From the NCBI RefSeq assembly GCF_001729765.1, contig NZ_CP017181.1:1488001-1552000 (forward strand): a stretch of 64,000 nucleotides of DNA. Reading direction: 5' to 3'. Each line of letters starts with the position of its first letter. Position 1 is the first letter of the stretch. This DNA comes from Enterobacter kobei (GTDB taxonomy: Bacteria > Pseudomonadota > Gammaproteobacteria > Enterobacterales > Enterobacteriaceae). The position numbers were made by a program, and so were the translations under genes. Shown here piece after piece: positions 1 through 11,059 of the stretch. The notes below the pieces were generated by a model that made no database searches, was not told the DNA's origin, and saw only the letters and a list, made by a program, of their open reading frames with translations.

Positions 1-26
1 GTAAAAAGTTACGTCCACAGGACGAA

Positions 27-608
27 ATGAATAGTATTATTTCTGCAACCTCAGGTTTTGAAGAGAAAACCTTAAAGAAATGGCAGAAAATATCCACCTC
101 TGATTCACAATATATTCATATTATCGTCAGCGGCGAAGTTGAATTCCGACGTGAATCCGACGAACTGTGTATGTTCACGGTTACCGGCCAGTGCATTTTT
201 GGTCTCTCTTCGATGTACTACGACGCGACCCATATGTACGGCCTCGTTCGGGCCAATACCGTGGTGCGCTCAATTAAAAAAGAGACCTTCGCACAGCTTA
301 TGACGGATAACAATTTGTGGCCTCAACTGACCAAAGTTCTCTCCTGGTATATTTGTATGTTGAGCAAACGTGACGATGTTCTGGTTGCCCGCAGTGCGTA
401 TTCAGTCGTACGTGAGTTTTTATACGAGATCAATGACCTGATTGTTCATCAGCAACGCGATATTAACGTTTATGATTATATTCAGGAGTACACCAACCTG
501 GCTCGTAGCACCATCATTAAAATTCTTTCCGATCTCAAAAAAGGTCAATATATTGTTGTGGAAAAGGGAAGACTCCTTAACCTGACAGCCTTGCCTGAAA
601 AATATTAA
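27..608 (+). CDS. Crp/Fnr-fold winged-helix regulator, IprA/YaiV-like
   Basis: A 193-residue protein with the layout of the small enterobacterial IprA/YaiV-type regulators. Residues about 10-100 look like a degenerate cyclic-nucleotide-binding beta-barrel (ISGEVEF-like strand, then GLSSMYYDA in place of a phosphate-binding cassette). Residues about 120-190 form a winged helix, with the recognition-helix-like stretch NLARSTIIKILSDLKKGQYI. The usual cNMP-binding Arg/Glu signature is not evident, so a nucleotide ligand is doubtful. The start ATG follows an AGGA-type ribosome site (cacaggacgaa). It is convergent with gspB and separated from it by no more than a base or two, so it is probably not part of the secretion operon. 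IprA-type proteins are linked to oxidative-stress and virulence control in Salmonella, but the target here is unknown. Confidence 0.6.
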   Translation: MNSIISATSGFEEKTLKKWQKISTSDSQYIHIIVSGEVEFRRESDELCMFTVTGQCIFGLSSMYYDATHMYGLVRANTVVRSIKKETFAQLMTDNNLWPQLTKVLSWYICMLSKRDDVLVARSAYSVVREFLYEINDLIVHQQRDINVYDYIQEYTNLARSTIIKILSDLKKGQYIVVEKGRLLNLTALPEKY

Positions 609-1247
609 CTACTCCAGCCGGTCTCCTTTCTCACTCAAAGGGGACCGGGCATCCACTTTATGATTCACATCCCTCTGCGAATTATCCTGCGTTTCGTCAA
701 CCGGCGGCGCGGGAATTTTGCCTTGCGAATAATCTTGCTCTTGTTCTTTTAACGCCTGCTTAAGTAACTCGCTTATAGAGGCGTCATCACTGCCTGTGCT
801 GGCGGAGGCGGCTTCGTGTGCTTCGGTTCCGGGTAACGTATCCCGGGAAGTATCATGGGGCACGTCACCATCAGGTGCCTGCTGCCAGTCGGCATCATCG
901 CTGTTGATGGGCAGATCCTGCATGGCAGGAACATCCTCCTGCACCGGAGCAGGTTTTGGCTGCGGATGCGGATGGGGATGCGGGAACGGCTTGCTCACAT
1001 ACACATAGTGCATATCTGAAAGCTGCGTTTCCGGTTTCGCGGCGCTTGCTTTGACCGGTTCCGGCGCCGGATGGCGCAGGTTCCAGTAAACATGCGCGTA
1101 CAGCCCTGCCATGATCATGGCGCACAGAGCCACCATTCCTAAAAAGGCATGGCTAACGATGTTTCTCAGACGGGGGAGGCGGTATGAAAACCAGACCGCC
1201 TCGCCGGTGGTGTAACTGCGCTGAGCCGCAAGACAGATGGTAGACAT
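609..1247 (-). CDS. gspB: Type II secretion assembly protein GspB
   Basis: A 212-residue bitopic inner-membrane protein. It has a cytoplasmic N-terminus, one hydrophobic segment at about residues 33-53 (AFLGMVALCAMIMAGLYAHV) and a long Pro/acidic periplasmic part. That part contains a His-Pro alternation (HPHPHPHPQPKP) followed by low-complexity Asp/Ser/Gln sequence. GspB works with GspA to insert and assemble the secretin GspD in the outer membrane. The start overlaps the gspA stop by one base, so the two are translationally coupled. The C-terminal half is poorly conserved in this family. Since gspD is missing from the window, this gene probably has no partner left to assemble. Confidence 0.75.
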   Translation of the reverse strand: MSTICLAAQRSYTTGEAVWFSYRLPRLRNIVSHAFLGMVALCAMIMAGLYAHVYWNLRHPAPEPVKASAAKPETQLSDMHYVYVSKPFPHPHPHPQPKPAPVQEDVPAMQDLPINSDDADWQQAPDGDVPHDTSRDTLPGTEAHEAASASTGSDDASISELLKQALKEQEQDYSQGKIPAPPVDETQDNSQRDVNHKVDARSPLSEKGDRLE

Positions 1248-2812
1248 TAGGAATGCTTCTCCTGCGTGTTGGCGTCGGGTGTGGCATGCGTGGTCTGGAG
1301 CAGTACGCTCGGCGCGGTATGGGTTTCACGCATCAACTGCATCAACGTATCTTCGCCAGGAATGCCATCCACATGCAGATGCATTTTTTGCTGGAATTCG
1401 CGGGTGCGTTTCATCATCTCCGCCGTCCAGGTCTGCGAATGGGTTTCTGGCTGGCCAAGCGCCAGACTCAACTGCTGGTCAAGCCAGCCCATGTCTTTCG
1501 TGTCGCTGGCGGCACTGATAGCGTCTTTACCTTCCGGCGTCAGGCGGTGCAACTGGGTAAAGTTGCCGGTCGCATGCTGGTTAAACCAGCGGCGGCTTAC
1601 CTGCCAGGTACGGTTATTCATCAGCAGGTCGAGTGACGTATCTCCGACGCGGGCGACCACGGCATAGTTAAGATGATCGCCGGTTTTCAGCTCGCTCACC
1701 CACGGGTACCCCTCCTGGGCCAACGCATCGGGTGAGGCATTCCCCTGTTTACACATCAGGTTCACCTTCGCGGCGTTCTGGCACAGGGCATCATCCGCCG
1801 AGGCGTCATACCCCCACATCAGGTAGAGCTGATGCATGGCATCCGGCTGATTAACCATTTCGTTGTCGATGACCGGCACCACCGGTGCTTCAACTTTTGG
1901 CGCCTGCTGTTTCCAGCTGACGGGTACCGGGAGTTGAACCGGAAGTTTTCCGGCGATCGACGACGTTAAATACCAGCCGCAGGCGGCGAACAGCACTGAG
2001 GCAAAAAGCCCCACGGTTGCCAGGCGCTTACCGTGTTTTTTCGCCGGGAGGATCTCCCCTGCCGCCAGCCGTAAATGACGCGGGCTGACCTGGGCTGCAC
2101 GTTCGGTCCAGGCAGCCAGCATCGACAGATGCGACAGTTCATTCAGTTTGCTGATATTCCCTTTGGTCAGCGCATGCATTTTACGCACGCGTGCCGGGGA
2201 TAACGGTGCGTTCTCGCACCCGTGTTCTTCACACTGCGCCTGTACATAGCTGAGATATTCCCGGCAGGTAAGGGGACGCAAAGTGTGGCGGGTGTGCGCA
2301 TATTCACGCAGTTCAGATTGCTGCATCAGAACAATGTCCCGATCCGCCGCGCCCGTCAGCACCACCGACAGGCGAAACGCCAGCTCCTGGGCACGGGTGA
2401 GTAGCATCGCCAGCACCTCGTGACAGCTCTCTTTCATCGCCTCGCAATGGCTAACGATCAGTATCTTCGCCCGGTTTTTTTCCGCCTGCCACTGGTGCAG
2501 TACGGCATCCACCGCCTGAATCCGGTTCTTGTTCTCTTTGGTTCCCGGGCTGAGCTTGTACAGCAGGCTACTGGCACTCAGTTTTGGAAACGCATTAATA
2601 GCAAGCACGTCGGGGTGGGCAGATTTGAGGGCGTCACTGAACTGCCCCAGCAGAGGGGCATCGTCGGAAAAGAGCCCGATAATTCCCGCCTGTTGGGTTT
2701 TCTCCTTCAGCAGGTTGAAAACATCCTGATAATAAGGCACCAGAAAATCGCCGTTTGAGCGGACGATCTTCCGAAAGGGCGGATTTTTAAAATTAAAGTG
2801 CTTCTGATACAT
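1247..2812 (-). CDS. gspA: Type II secretion assembly ATPase-like protein GspA (degenerate P-loop)
   Basis: A 521-residue protein of the ExeA/GspA family. It has an N-terminal AAA-type domain (about 1-260), one transmembrane segment at about 268-290 (TVGLFASVLFAACGWYLTSSI), and a periplasmic part ending in a peptidoglycan-binding-like fold (about 430-510, with FQQKMHLHVDGIPGEDTLMQL, the usual repeat-with-DGxxGxxT pattern). ExeA-type proteins remodel peptidoglycan locally so the secretin can be placed. Where family members carry a GxxGxGKT P-loop, this copy reads GLFSDDAPLLGQF, and the Walker B position reads KILIVSHCEAM with no DE pair. ATP hydrolysis is therefore doubtful. The N-terminus (MYQKHFNFKNPPF) is typical for the family, which supports the chosen start. 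Confidence 0.8.
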   Translation of the reverse strand: MYQKHFNFKNPPFRKIVRSNGDFLVPYYQDVFNLLKEKTQQAGIIGLFSDDAPLLGQFSDALKSAHPDVLAINAFPKLSASSLLYKLSPGTKENKNRIQAVDAVLHQWQAEKNRAKILIVSHCEAMKESCHEVLAMLLTRAQELAFRLSVVLTGAADRDIVLMQQSELREYAHTRHTLRPLTCREYLSYVQAQCEEHGCENAPLSPARVRKMHALTKGNISKLNELSHLSMLAAWTERAAQVSPRHLRLAAGEILPAKKHGKRLATVGLFASVLFAACGWYLTSSIAGKLPVQLPVPVSWKQQAPKVEAPVVPVIDNEMVNQPDAMHQLYLMWGYDASADDALCQNAAKVNLMCKQGNASPDALAQEGYPWVSELKTGDHLNYAVVARVGDTSLDLLMNNRTWQVSRRWFNQHATGNFTQLHRLTPEGKDAISAASDTKDMGWLDQQLSLALGQPETHSQTWTAEMMKRTREFQQKMHLHVDGIPGEDTLMQLMRETHTAPSVLLQTTHATPDANTQEKHS

Positions 2813-3070
2813 AACGACTTACCGTCTCTGATTGGGAATAGCAACAGGACGAGAAAGTAAAGCAACGCCAGGGTGTGGTCAATTTACACACAGGGTAAAA
2901 ATATCCACTGGACGATGCCTAACATCTGGATTTTATACGGTCAATAGTTTTCTGTATGAAAGTTAGTGGCAAAGTCAGTGGTCGAATTTACAGCAGCTCA
3001 TTACTATTTCCTCACATGTTAGCGCAGCACGACGCTGCTTATTTTCGCTTTGCTATAGGCCAGATGAAAA
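2813..3070. promoter_or_regulatory. Divergent gspA/gspC intergenic region
   Basis: This 258-base AT-rich spacer separates the divergent gspAB and gspC transcription units and should hold both promoters. I see no operator that I can name with confidence. Apparent short ORFs here lack family features. Confidence 0.4.
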
Positions 3071-3718
3071 ATGAGGTTCTCATTTCTGTCACGGTGGATA
3101 ACCCCCTGTATTATGTTTGCGCTGTTGCTATTTTGCGGCCAACAAGGGTATCTGACGTTTAAAGATTATAAAAAAGTTACAAATAAGTTGGCTAATTCTG
3201 ATGTGCAGCCGCTGAAAAAACGTCGCGAAGAAAAATCCTTCACGCTTTTCACGGCTGCTGTTCGCCAGGATAACGTCGAGATAGCGGCAAAAGCGCCGCT
3301 GGCAGCGGAGATCGAAGGTATCGTGCGCAGTGATGATGCCTGGCTCTCCTTCGCCGTCATTAAAACCCCCGGAGGGGCGAGAAGCTACCGGGAGGGCGAG
3401 CCGTTGACCGGTTTTACCGACGCGTTTGTTCAGGAAATTAATAAAGATAATGTGGTGGTTAATTATGAAGGTGCTACGCAGGTACTCGCATTAAATAAGC
3501 CGGATTATTTTAAGGGCGGCGTTGACAGCGGCCCGGTGACGAAATTGACGAAGGATGCAGGCGCGGAAAGCGTGCATCTGGATGATTATCTGGTGTTAAA
3601 ACCTCTGATCGAAAAAGGCCAGCTGGAAGGCTACAACATTAATCCAAGGAACGCCTCCGCCTTCTTCAGTCATTCAGGACTGGAAAAGGGGGATGTGGCG
3701 GTAAAAGTAAACTCTGTC
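3071..3718 (+). pseudogene. gspC: GspC, inner-membrane T2SS subunit, 3' end lost to IS1
   Basis: The first 216 codons of GspC remain. There is a short cytoplasmic tail, a membrane anchor (residues about 8-24, SRWITPCIMFALLLFCGQQ), a linker, the HR domain (about 75-140, with AEIEGIVRSDDAWLSFAVI and REGEPLTG) and the start of the PDZ-like region (KPLIEKGQLEGYNINPRN, ending KVNSVG). About 50-60 C-terminal residues expected for GspC are missing. The reading frame continues 27 codons into IS1 and stops at 3799, giving a chimeric tail. GspC links the inner-membrane platform to the secretin GspD, which is also absent, so the gene is non-functional as part of a secretion system. Confidence 0.85.
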
Positions 3719-3733
3719 GGTAATGACTCCAAC

Positions 3734-4237
3734 TTATTGATAGTGTTTTATGTTCAGATAATGCCCGATGACTTTGTCATGCAGCTCCACCGATTTTGAG
3801 AACGACAGCGACTTCCGTCCCAGCCGTGCCAGGTGCTGCCTCAGATTCAGGTTATGCCGCTCAATTCGCTGCGTATATCGCTTGCTGATTACGTGCAGCT
3901 TTCCCTTCAGGCGGGATTCATACAGCGGCCAGCCATCCGTCATCCATATCACCACGTCAAAGGGTGACAGCAGGCTCATAAGACGCCCCAGCGTCGCCAT
4001 AGTGCGTTCACCGAATACGTGCGCAACAACCGTCTTCCGGAGCCTGTCATACGCGTAAAACAGCCAGCGCTGGCGCGATTTAGCCCCGACGTATCCCCAC
4101 TGTTCGTCCATTTCCGCGCAGACGATGACGTCACTGCCCGGCTGTATGCGCGAGGTTACCGACTGCGGCCTGAGTTTTTTAAATGGCGGAAAATCGTGTT
4201 GAGGCCAACGCCCATAATGCGGGCGGTTGCCCGGCAT
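3734..4237 (-). CDS. insB: IS1 transposase InsB frame (copy 1)
   Basis: A 167-residue reading frame carrying the DDE-type catalytic part of the IS1 transposase ([25 protein letters not shown] and [19 protein letters not shown]). It is expressed as the InsAB' fusion by -1 frameshifting, so the ATG at its beginning is not the physiological start. It differs from the copy at 51.9 kb at several residues (for example [20 protein letters not shown] here), so the two IS1s are different isoforms and not recent copies of each other. Confidence 0.95.
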   Translation of the reverse strand: MPGNRPHYGRWPQHDFPPFKKLRPQSVTSRIQPGSDVIVCAEMDEQWGYVGAKSRQRWLFYAYDRLRKTVVAHVFGERTMATLGRLMSLLSPFDVVIWMTDGWPLYESRLKGKLHVISKRYTQRIERHNLNLRQHLARLGRKSLSFSKSVELHDKVIGHYLNIKHYQ

Positions 4238-4431
4238 CCAACGCCATTCATGGCCATATCAATGATTTTCTGGTGCGTACCGGGTTGAGAAGCGGTGTAA
4301 GTGAACTGCAGTTGCCATGTTTTACGGCAGTGAGAGCAGAGATAGCGCTGATGTCCGGCAGTGCTTTTGCCGTTACGCACCACCCCGTCAGTAGCTGAAC
4401 AGGAGGGACAGCTGATAGAAACAGAAGCCAC
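4156..4431 (-). CDS. insA: IS1 protein InsA (copy 1)
   Basis: A 91-residue zinc-finger plus helix-turn-helix protein. Cys pairs in [10 protein letters not shown] and LCSHCRKTW form the N-terminal finger, and the HTH is in [18 protein letters not shown]. InsA alone binds the IS1 ends and represses transposition. A -1 ribosomal frameshift at the AAAAAAC run near its end joins it to InsB to make the active transposase. All of this is intact. Confidence 0.95.
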   Translation of the reverse strand: MASVSISCPSCSATDGVVRNGKSTAGHQRYLCSHCRKTWQLQFTYTASQPGTHQKIIDMAMNGVGCRATARIMGVGLNTIFRHLKNSGRSR

Positions 4432-4486
4432 TGGAGCACCTCAAAAACACCATCATACACTAAATCAGTAAGTTGGCAGCATCACC

Positions 4487-4772
4487 CGCTCGAAGGTTCG
4501 CTGGATATGTATAAGCTGGATAACCACCGTTATCCGACAACCGAACAGGGCCTGCAGGCGCTGGTGACCAAGCCGGAAATCGCGCCAATCCCGAACGGCT
4601 ACCGCGCGGATGGCTATATTCGCCGTCTGCCGCAGGACCCATGGGGTAATGATTATCTCCTCGTAAGCCCGGGTGAGCACGGTGCGGTTGACGTCTTCTC
4701 GTCTGGCCCGGACGGTGAAGCCAATACCGCCGATGATATTACGAACTGGTCTCTGGATAAGAAAGAGAAATA

Positions 4773-4773
<1 letters not shown>
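4487..4773 (+). pseudogene. gspG: GspG major pseudopilin, 5' end deleted
   Basis: An open frame that begins at the IS1 edge and reads LEGSLDMYKLDNHRYPTTEQ onward through GYIRRLPQDPWGNDYLLVSP and the calcium-site region DVFSSGPDGEANTADDI to the stop. This is the C-terminal two thirds of the major pseudopilin GspG. The prepilin leader, the N-terminal hydrophobic helix and the prepilin-peptidase site are missing, so no pseudopilus can be built. The stop overlaps the gspH start (TAATGA), the normal operon arrangement, which shows that this part of the operon is otherwise undisturbed. Confidence 0.9.
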
Positions 4774-7345
<2,572 letters not shown>

Positions 7346-7360
7346 TCTGAGCTGATAAAG

Positions 7361-7385
7361 ACTCCCCCCGTATAAGGGGGGAGTA
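7361..7385. terminator. Inverted repeat after the GH18 chitinase
   Basis: A perfect hairpin ACTCCCCCC-gtataa-GGGGGGAGT just after the chitinase stop. No long T-run follows, so termination efficiency is uncertain. Confidence 0.5.
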
Positions 7386-7448
7386 AATCAAAAATGATTT
7401 TACAGGATGTTGTTAAGGAGAAATAAACGAAACGGTCAGCAGGTAAAA

Positions 7449-7889
7449 ATGAAAAAGTTAATTTTTTTATTATTGATTATCAGCCAAAGCGCGCTGGCAA
7501 ACTGTTGGGATAAAGCGGCACATTATTATCACGTCGATCCTTATTTACTGTACGCCATTGCCAATGTGGAGTCGGGAATGAACCCGTATGCGGTCGGCAG
7601 AAACCATGACGGTACGCGTGACGTGGGGTTGATGCAAATTAACAGCTCACATTTTTCGGCACTGGAGAGCAGGGGGATAGATGAATATCGGCTAATAACC
7701 GAACCCTGTACCTCGATTATGGTTGGCGCATCGATTTTATCCAGCATGATTAAAGTGTATGGCTATAACTGGGAGGCGGTCGGCGCCTATAACGCCGGAT
7801 TAAAGAAAGAGAATTATCCGCAACGCATGATATACGCCCACAAAGTGTGGAGAAAATATCAGGAACTGAAAGCGACAGCAAACGAATGA
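7449..7889 (+). CDS. Small secreted lytic transglycosylase (IagB/PilT-type)
   Basis: A 146-residue SLT-fold protein. It has a signal peptide MKKLIFLLLIISQSALA with cleavage before NCW, and the family motif AIANVESGMNP carrying catalytic Glu41. It also has the GLMQIN motif (RDVGLMQINSSHF) and the AYNAG motif (VGAYNAGLKK). Such enzymes cut peptidoglycan to let secretion machines, pili or conjugation apparatus pass. An in-frame ATG 14 codons upstream exists, but the signal peptide begins at this one. Its place between two chitinases next to a T2SS locus suggests a role in making room for the secretion machine, or acting alongside the chitinases. It is AT-rich compared with its neighbours, which hints at separate ancestry. 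Confidence 0.8.
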   Translation: MKKLIFLLLIISQSALANCWDKAAHYYHVDPYLLYAIANVESGMNPYAVGRNHDGTRDVGLMQINSSHFSALESRGIDEYRLITEPCTSIMVGASILSSMIKVYGYNWEAVGAYNAGLKKENYPQRMIYAHKVWRKYQELKATANE

Positions 7890-8022
7890 GTTTTTTATTT
7901 TTGAAGAATTCCTGAGGGTGTTCTTCGAAAAGAGAAAACAGCTGTCTGCGGTTTATTTATTAACGGATTAATACATAAGCCTGGATTGTTATTATTTAAC
8001 TTAAATAAACAGGAATAGTGAA

Positions 8023-9852
8023 ATGAACAAAAGGACGTTACTGAGTGTTCTCGTTGCCGGCGCATGCGTAGCACCGTTTATGGCGCAGGCTGCCTCGCTG
8101 CAAGCGACCACCAGTGAACCATACACCATGAACGCCAGCGATCTGGCGAAGAAAGAGAAAGAGCTGACCAGCTTCCCGCTGATGGATGCCGTAAAGGAAA
8201 CCATTAAGACGCTGGACAACGCCCAGGTTGAACTGATTGAACCTGGTCGTGCGGCGAACCCGGAGAACGTGAAACGCGTGGAAGGGATCGTGAAAGCCAG
8301 CGACTGGGAATATCTCTTCCCGCTGCGCGCGCAGGCGTACACCTACAGCAACTTCCTGAAAGCGGTTGGTAAATTCCCGGCGCTGTGTAAGACCTACAAT
8401 GACGGTCGCGACAGTGACGCTATCTGCCGTAAAGAGCTGGCAACCATGTTTGCCCACTTTGCTCAGGAAATGGGCGGTCACGAAAGCTGGCGTCCGGAAG
8501 CCGAATGGCGTCAGGCCCTGGTTCACGTGCGTGAGATGGTCTGGAGCGAAGGCCAGAAGGGCGGCTATAACGGCGAATGTAACCCGGACGTCTGGCAGGG
8601 TCAGACCTGGCCGTGCGGTAAAGATAAAGACGGCGACTTCCTGAGCTACTTCGGTCGCGGTGCGAAGCAGTTGTCCTACAACTACAACTACGGCCCGTTC
8701 TCTGAAGCGATGTACGGTGACGTGCGTACGCTGCTCGACAAACCTGAGCTGGTGGCGGATACCTGGCTGAACCTGGCGAGTGCGATCTTCTTCTTCGCCT
8801 ATCCACAGCCGCCTAAACCAAGCATGCTGCAGGTTATCGACGGCACATGGCAGCCGAACGATCACGATAAAGCCAACGGCCTGGTCCCTGGCTTCGGCGT
8901 GACCACTCAGATCATCAACGGTGGCGTTGAGTGCGGTGGTCCAACTGAAATTGCACAGTCTGAAAACCGTATCAAGTACTACAAAGAGTTCGCGAACTAC
9001 CTGAAGGTCCCTGTTCCGGCGAACGAAGTGCTGGGCTGCGCGAACATGAAGCAGTTCGACGAAGGCGGTGCTGGTGCGCTGAAGATTTACTGGGAGCAGG
9101 ACTGGGGATGGAGCGCGGATACACCAAGCGGTGCAACCTACTCTTGCCAGCTCGTCGGCTACCAGACGCCGTTCAGCGCGTTCAAAGAGGGTGATTACAG
9201 CAAGTGCGTGCAGAAGTTCTTTAACGTGAACATCGTTAACGACGACGGTTCCGTTACGCCGGATGAAACCCCGGTAACGCCAACGCCAACACCTACGCCG
9301 TCAGAAGACGAAACGCCGGCGCCTGCGCCAGTTCCGGATGAAACCCCGGCTGAACCTGCTGCGGTGAACCACGCGCCAGTGGCGCATATCGCGGGTCCAA
9401 TTGGTGCAGTTGACGCCGGTGCGCAGGTTTCACTGAGCGCGGAAGGCTCTACTGATGAAGACGGCAACGCGCTGACCTACACCTGGCGTTCCCAGGACGG
9501 CCAGACCGTAACCGGTCAGGATAAAGCGGTAGTGAACTTCAAGGCGCCTGAATCGGCAACGGCTCAGCAAATTGAAATCAGCCTGACCGTGAGCGACGGT
9601 GAGTTGAGCAGCACGACCTCTTATCTGCTGAACGTGAAAGCCAAAGCAGCACCGTCTCAGGACGAAGGCACGTCTGGCGATTACGCGGCGTGGAGCGCGA
9701 ACAGCAAGTACAAGGCAGGCGATATCGTGAACAACCACGGTAAACTGTTCCAGTGCAAACCGTTCCCGTACAGCGGCTGGTGTAACAACGCCCCGGCATA
9801 CTATGAACCGGGCGCTGGTCTGGCATGGTCTGATGCCTGGACAGCTCTGTAA
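8023..9852 (+). CDS. GH19 chitinase with PKD and chitin-binding domains
   Basis: A 609-residue secreted enzyme. The signal peptide [23 protein letters not shown] ends at about residue 23. A GH19 catalytic domain (about 90-400) follows, with the acid-containing stretch [11 protein letters not shown] (Glu149/Glu154 candidates), the family motif [16 protein letters not shown] and the loop [12 protein letters not shown]. Then come a Pro/Thr/Glu-rich linker (about 415-445, [20 protein letters not shown]), one PKD-like domain (about 448-540) and one CBM5/12 module ([20 protein letters not shown] to the end). It hydrolyses chitin by the inverting mechanism. The gene is intact with an AGGA ribosome site, unlike the GH18 gene beside it. 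If it depended on the local T2SS for outer-membrane passage, it would now stop in the periplasm. Confidence 0.88.
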   Translation: MNKRTLLSVLVAGACVAPFMAQAASLQATTSEPYTMNASDLAKKEKELTSFPLMDAVKETIKTLDNAQVELIEPGRAANPENVKRVEGIVKASDWEYLFPLRAQAYTYSNFLKAVGKFPALCKTYNDGRDSDAICRKELATMFAHFAQEMGGHESWRPEAEWRQALVHVREMVWSEGQKGGYNGECNPDVWQGQTWPCGKDKDGDFLSYFGRGAKQLSYNYNYGPFSEAMYGDVRTLLDKPELVADTWLNLASAIFFFAYPQPPKPSMLQVIDGTWQPNDHDKANGLVPGFGVTTQIINGGVECGGPTEIAQSENRIKYYKEFANYLKVPVPANEVLGCANMKQFDEGGAGALKIYWEQDWGWSADTPSGATYSCQLVGYQTPFSAFKEGDYSKCVQKFFNVNIVNDDGSVTPDETPVTPTPTPTPSEDETPAPAPVPDETPAEPAAVNHAPVAHIAGPIGAVDAGAQVSLSAEGSTDEDGNALTYTWRSQDGQTVTGQDKAVVNFKAPESATAQQIEISLTVSDGELSSTTSYLLNVKAKAAPSQDEGTSGDYAAWSANSKYKAGDIVNNHGKLFQCKPFPYSGWCNNAPAYYEPGAGLAWSDAWTAL

Positions 9853-9857
9853 AAGCA

Positions 9858-9888
9858 AACGGCAACCGAAAGGTTGCCGTTTTAGTTT
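9858..9888 (+). terminator. Rho-independent terminator of the GH19 chitinase gene
   Basis: Stem AACGGCAACC-gaaa-GGTTGCCGTT followed by a T-rich tail (TTAGTTTTT), 6 bases after the stop codon. Confidence 0.9.
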
Positions 9889-9922
9889 TTGCACCCTTTC
9901 CAGCGGTACGGTGCAGTTGTAG

Positions 9923-9950
9923 ACCCGGTAAGGCGAAGCCGCCACCGGGC
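9923..9950. repeat. REP element
   Basis: An imperfect palindrome starting ACCCGGTAAGGCG and ending CGCCACCGGGC, the typical enterobacterial REP stem. It lies between the convergent chitinase and ybjS genes. Confidence 0.8.
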
Positions 9951-9956
9951 AACAGG

Positions 9957-10970
9957 CTAGCGGTGCAGTTTCCCGTGATCCCGTAACCACGCCGCCGTGC
10001 GCACAATCCCTTCATCCAGCGTCACCACCGGCCGATACCCCAGTTCGTTCTCTGCTCGCGAAATATCCAGCGTGAAATCAAAGTTGAGTTTTGAGACACC
10101 GTAATGCGTCAGCGCAGGTTCTTTGGCCGCTTTACTGCCAAATCGCTCCATGCTGCGGGCAATCATGTCAAGCATGGGGTAGGGGACAGAACGGATGCGG
10201 CAGTCGATCTGCAGTTCATCAATCAGCCGCTGCACAATGCTGCGTAACGTACAGGGTTCGCCGTTGGTGATGTTATAGGCGCGGCCAGAGATCAGCTTAT
10301 CGCAGTCCGACTGGCTGGCCAGCCACATGGCGTGGACGGCGTTTTCGTAATAGGTCATATCCACCAGCGCATCGCCACCGCGCGGCAGCAGCACGCTGCC
10401 GTAGTGATGCATCATCTGCGCCAGGCGCGGAATAAACACTTTGTCGTGCGGTCCGAACAGGCTCTGCGGACGCAGTACCGTAAAACGGGTGTGCGGGTTC
10501 GACTGCGCCAGCAGGTCGATCACCTCTTCACTGGCCGCCTTGCTGCGCGCAAATTCACAGGCAAAGCGTGCCGGACGGAAATCTTCCTGCACATCGCGAT
10601 GGTGGTGATAGTCGAAATAGAGCGACGGGGAGGAGATATGAATAAAGTTACGTACCCCCCAGGCAACGGCCCATTCGCCCAGACGGCGGGTGGCCCGCAC
10701 GTTGGCGAGATCGAAGGCTTCCTGGGTCCCCCACGGAGAGGTAAAACTGGAGCAGTGCCACAGCGTATCGATTCCGGCGAGCATCACCTTCGCCTGCGAG
10801 GAGACCAGCTCCGTCAGGTCGGCATGGACGAACTCTGCGCCCATTTTTTGCAGCAGTTTTCCCATCGCCTCGTTGCGACCGGTAGCCCTGACGCTAATGC
10901 CCTTGTTGCGCAGAAATTCGACCGCATTTCGGCCTAAGCCGCTGGTCGCCCCGGTAACCAGTACCTTCAT
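9957..10970 (-). CDS. ybjS: NAD(P)-dependent epimerase/dehydratase family protein YbjS
   Basis: A 337-residue extended-SDR protein. The N-terminal Rossmann motif is [14 protein letters not shown] (TGxxGxxG type). An active-site-like region follows with [19 protein letters not shown] (the Ser and Tyr of the SDR triad; the Lys is less clear). The C-terminal substrate domain ends in [19 protein letters not shown]. The length equals that of E. coli YbjS. No substrate is established. It is the last gene of the leftward poxB-ltaE-ybjT-ybjS series, 89 bases after ybjT. Confidence 0.88.
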   Translation of the reverse strand: MKVLVTGATSGLGRNAVEFLRNKGISVRATGRNEAMGKLLQKMGAEFVHADLTELVSSQAKVMLAGIDTLWHCSSFTSPWGTQEAFDLANVRATRRLGEWAVAWGVRNFIHISSPSLYFDYHHHRDVQEDFRPARFACEFARSKAASEEVIDLLAQSNPHTRFTVLRPQSLFGPHDKVFIPRLAQMMHHYGSVLLPRGGDALVDMTYYENAVHAMWLASQSDCDKLISGRAYNITNGEPCTLRSIVQRLIDELQIDCRIRSVPYPMLDMIARSMERFGSKAAKEPALTHYGVSKLNFDFTLDISRAENELGYRPVVTLDEGIVRTAAWLRDHGKLHR

Positions 10971-11059
10971 ATCAATCCACTGTGTTGAAAAAGAATTTCG
11001 TGCGCATTCTTTCGTGAATTACGGCGCTATGCAATGGGAAAGGTGAAAGAAAAAGCGTT

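Larger units (their letters stand above)
3719..4486 (-). mobile_element. IS1 (IS1R-like), copy 1, deletion-associated
   Basis: Exactly 768 bases, the full length of IS1. The right end reads GGTAATGACTCCAACTTA and the left end, on the minus strand, reads GGTGATGCTGCCAACTTA, so both inverted repeats are complete. The element lies in minus orientation between gspC and a 5'-truncated gspG. The flanks are AACTCTGTC on the left and CGCTCGAAG on the right, so there is no target-site duplication. This is what an IS1-mediated adjacent deletion leaves. Both transposase frames and the AAAAAAC slippage run are intact, so the copy should still be mobile. Confidence 0.97.

Noticed and set aside
3719..4486. 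The IS1 at gspC as a simple insertion
   Set aside because: Flanking 9-mers differ (AACTCTGTC and CGCTCGAAG), and the flanking genes are different gsp genes.
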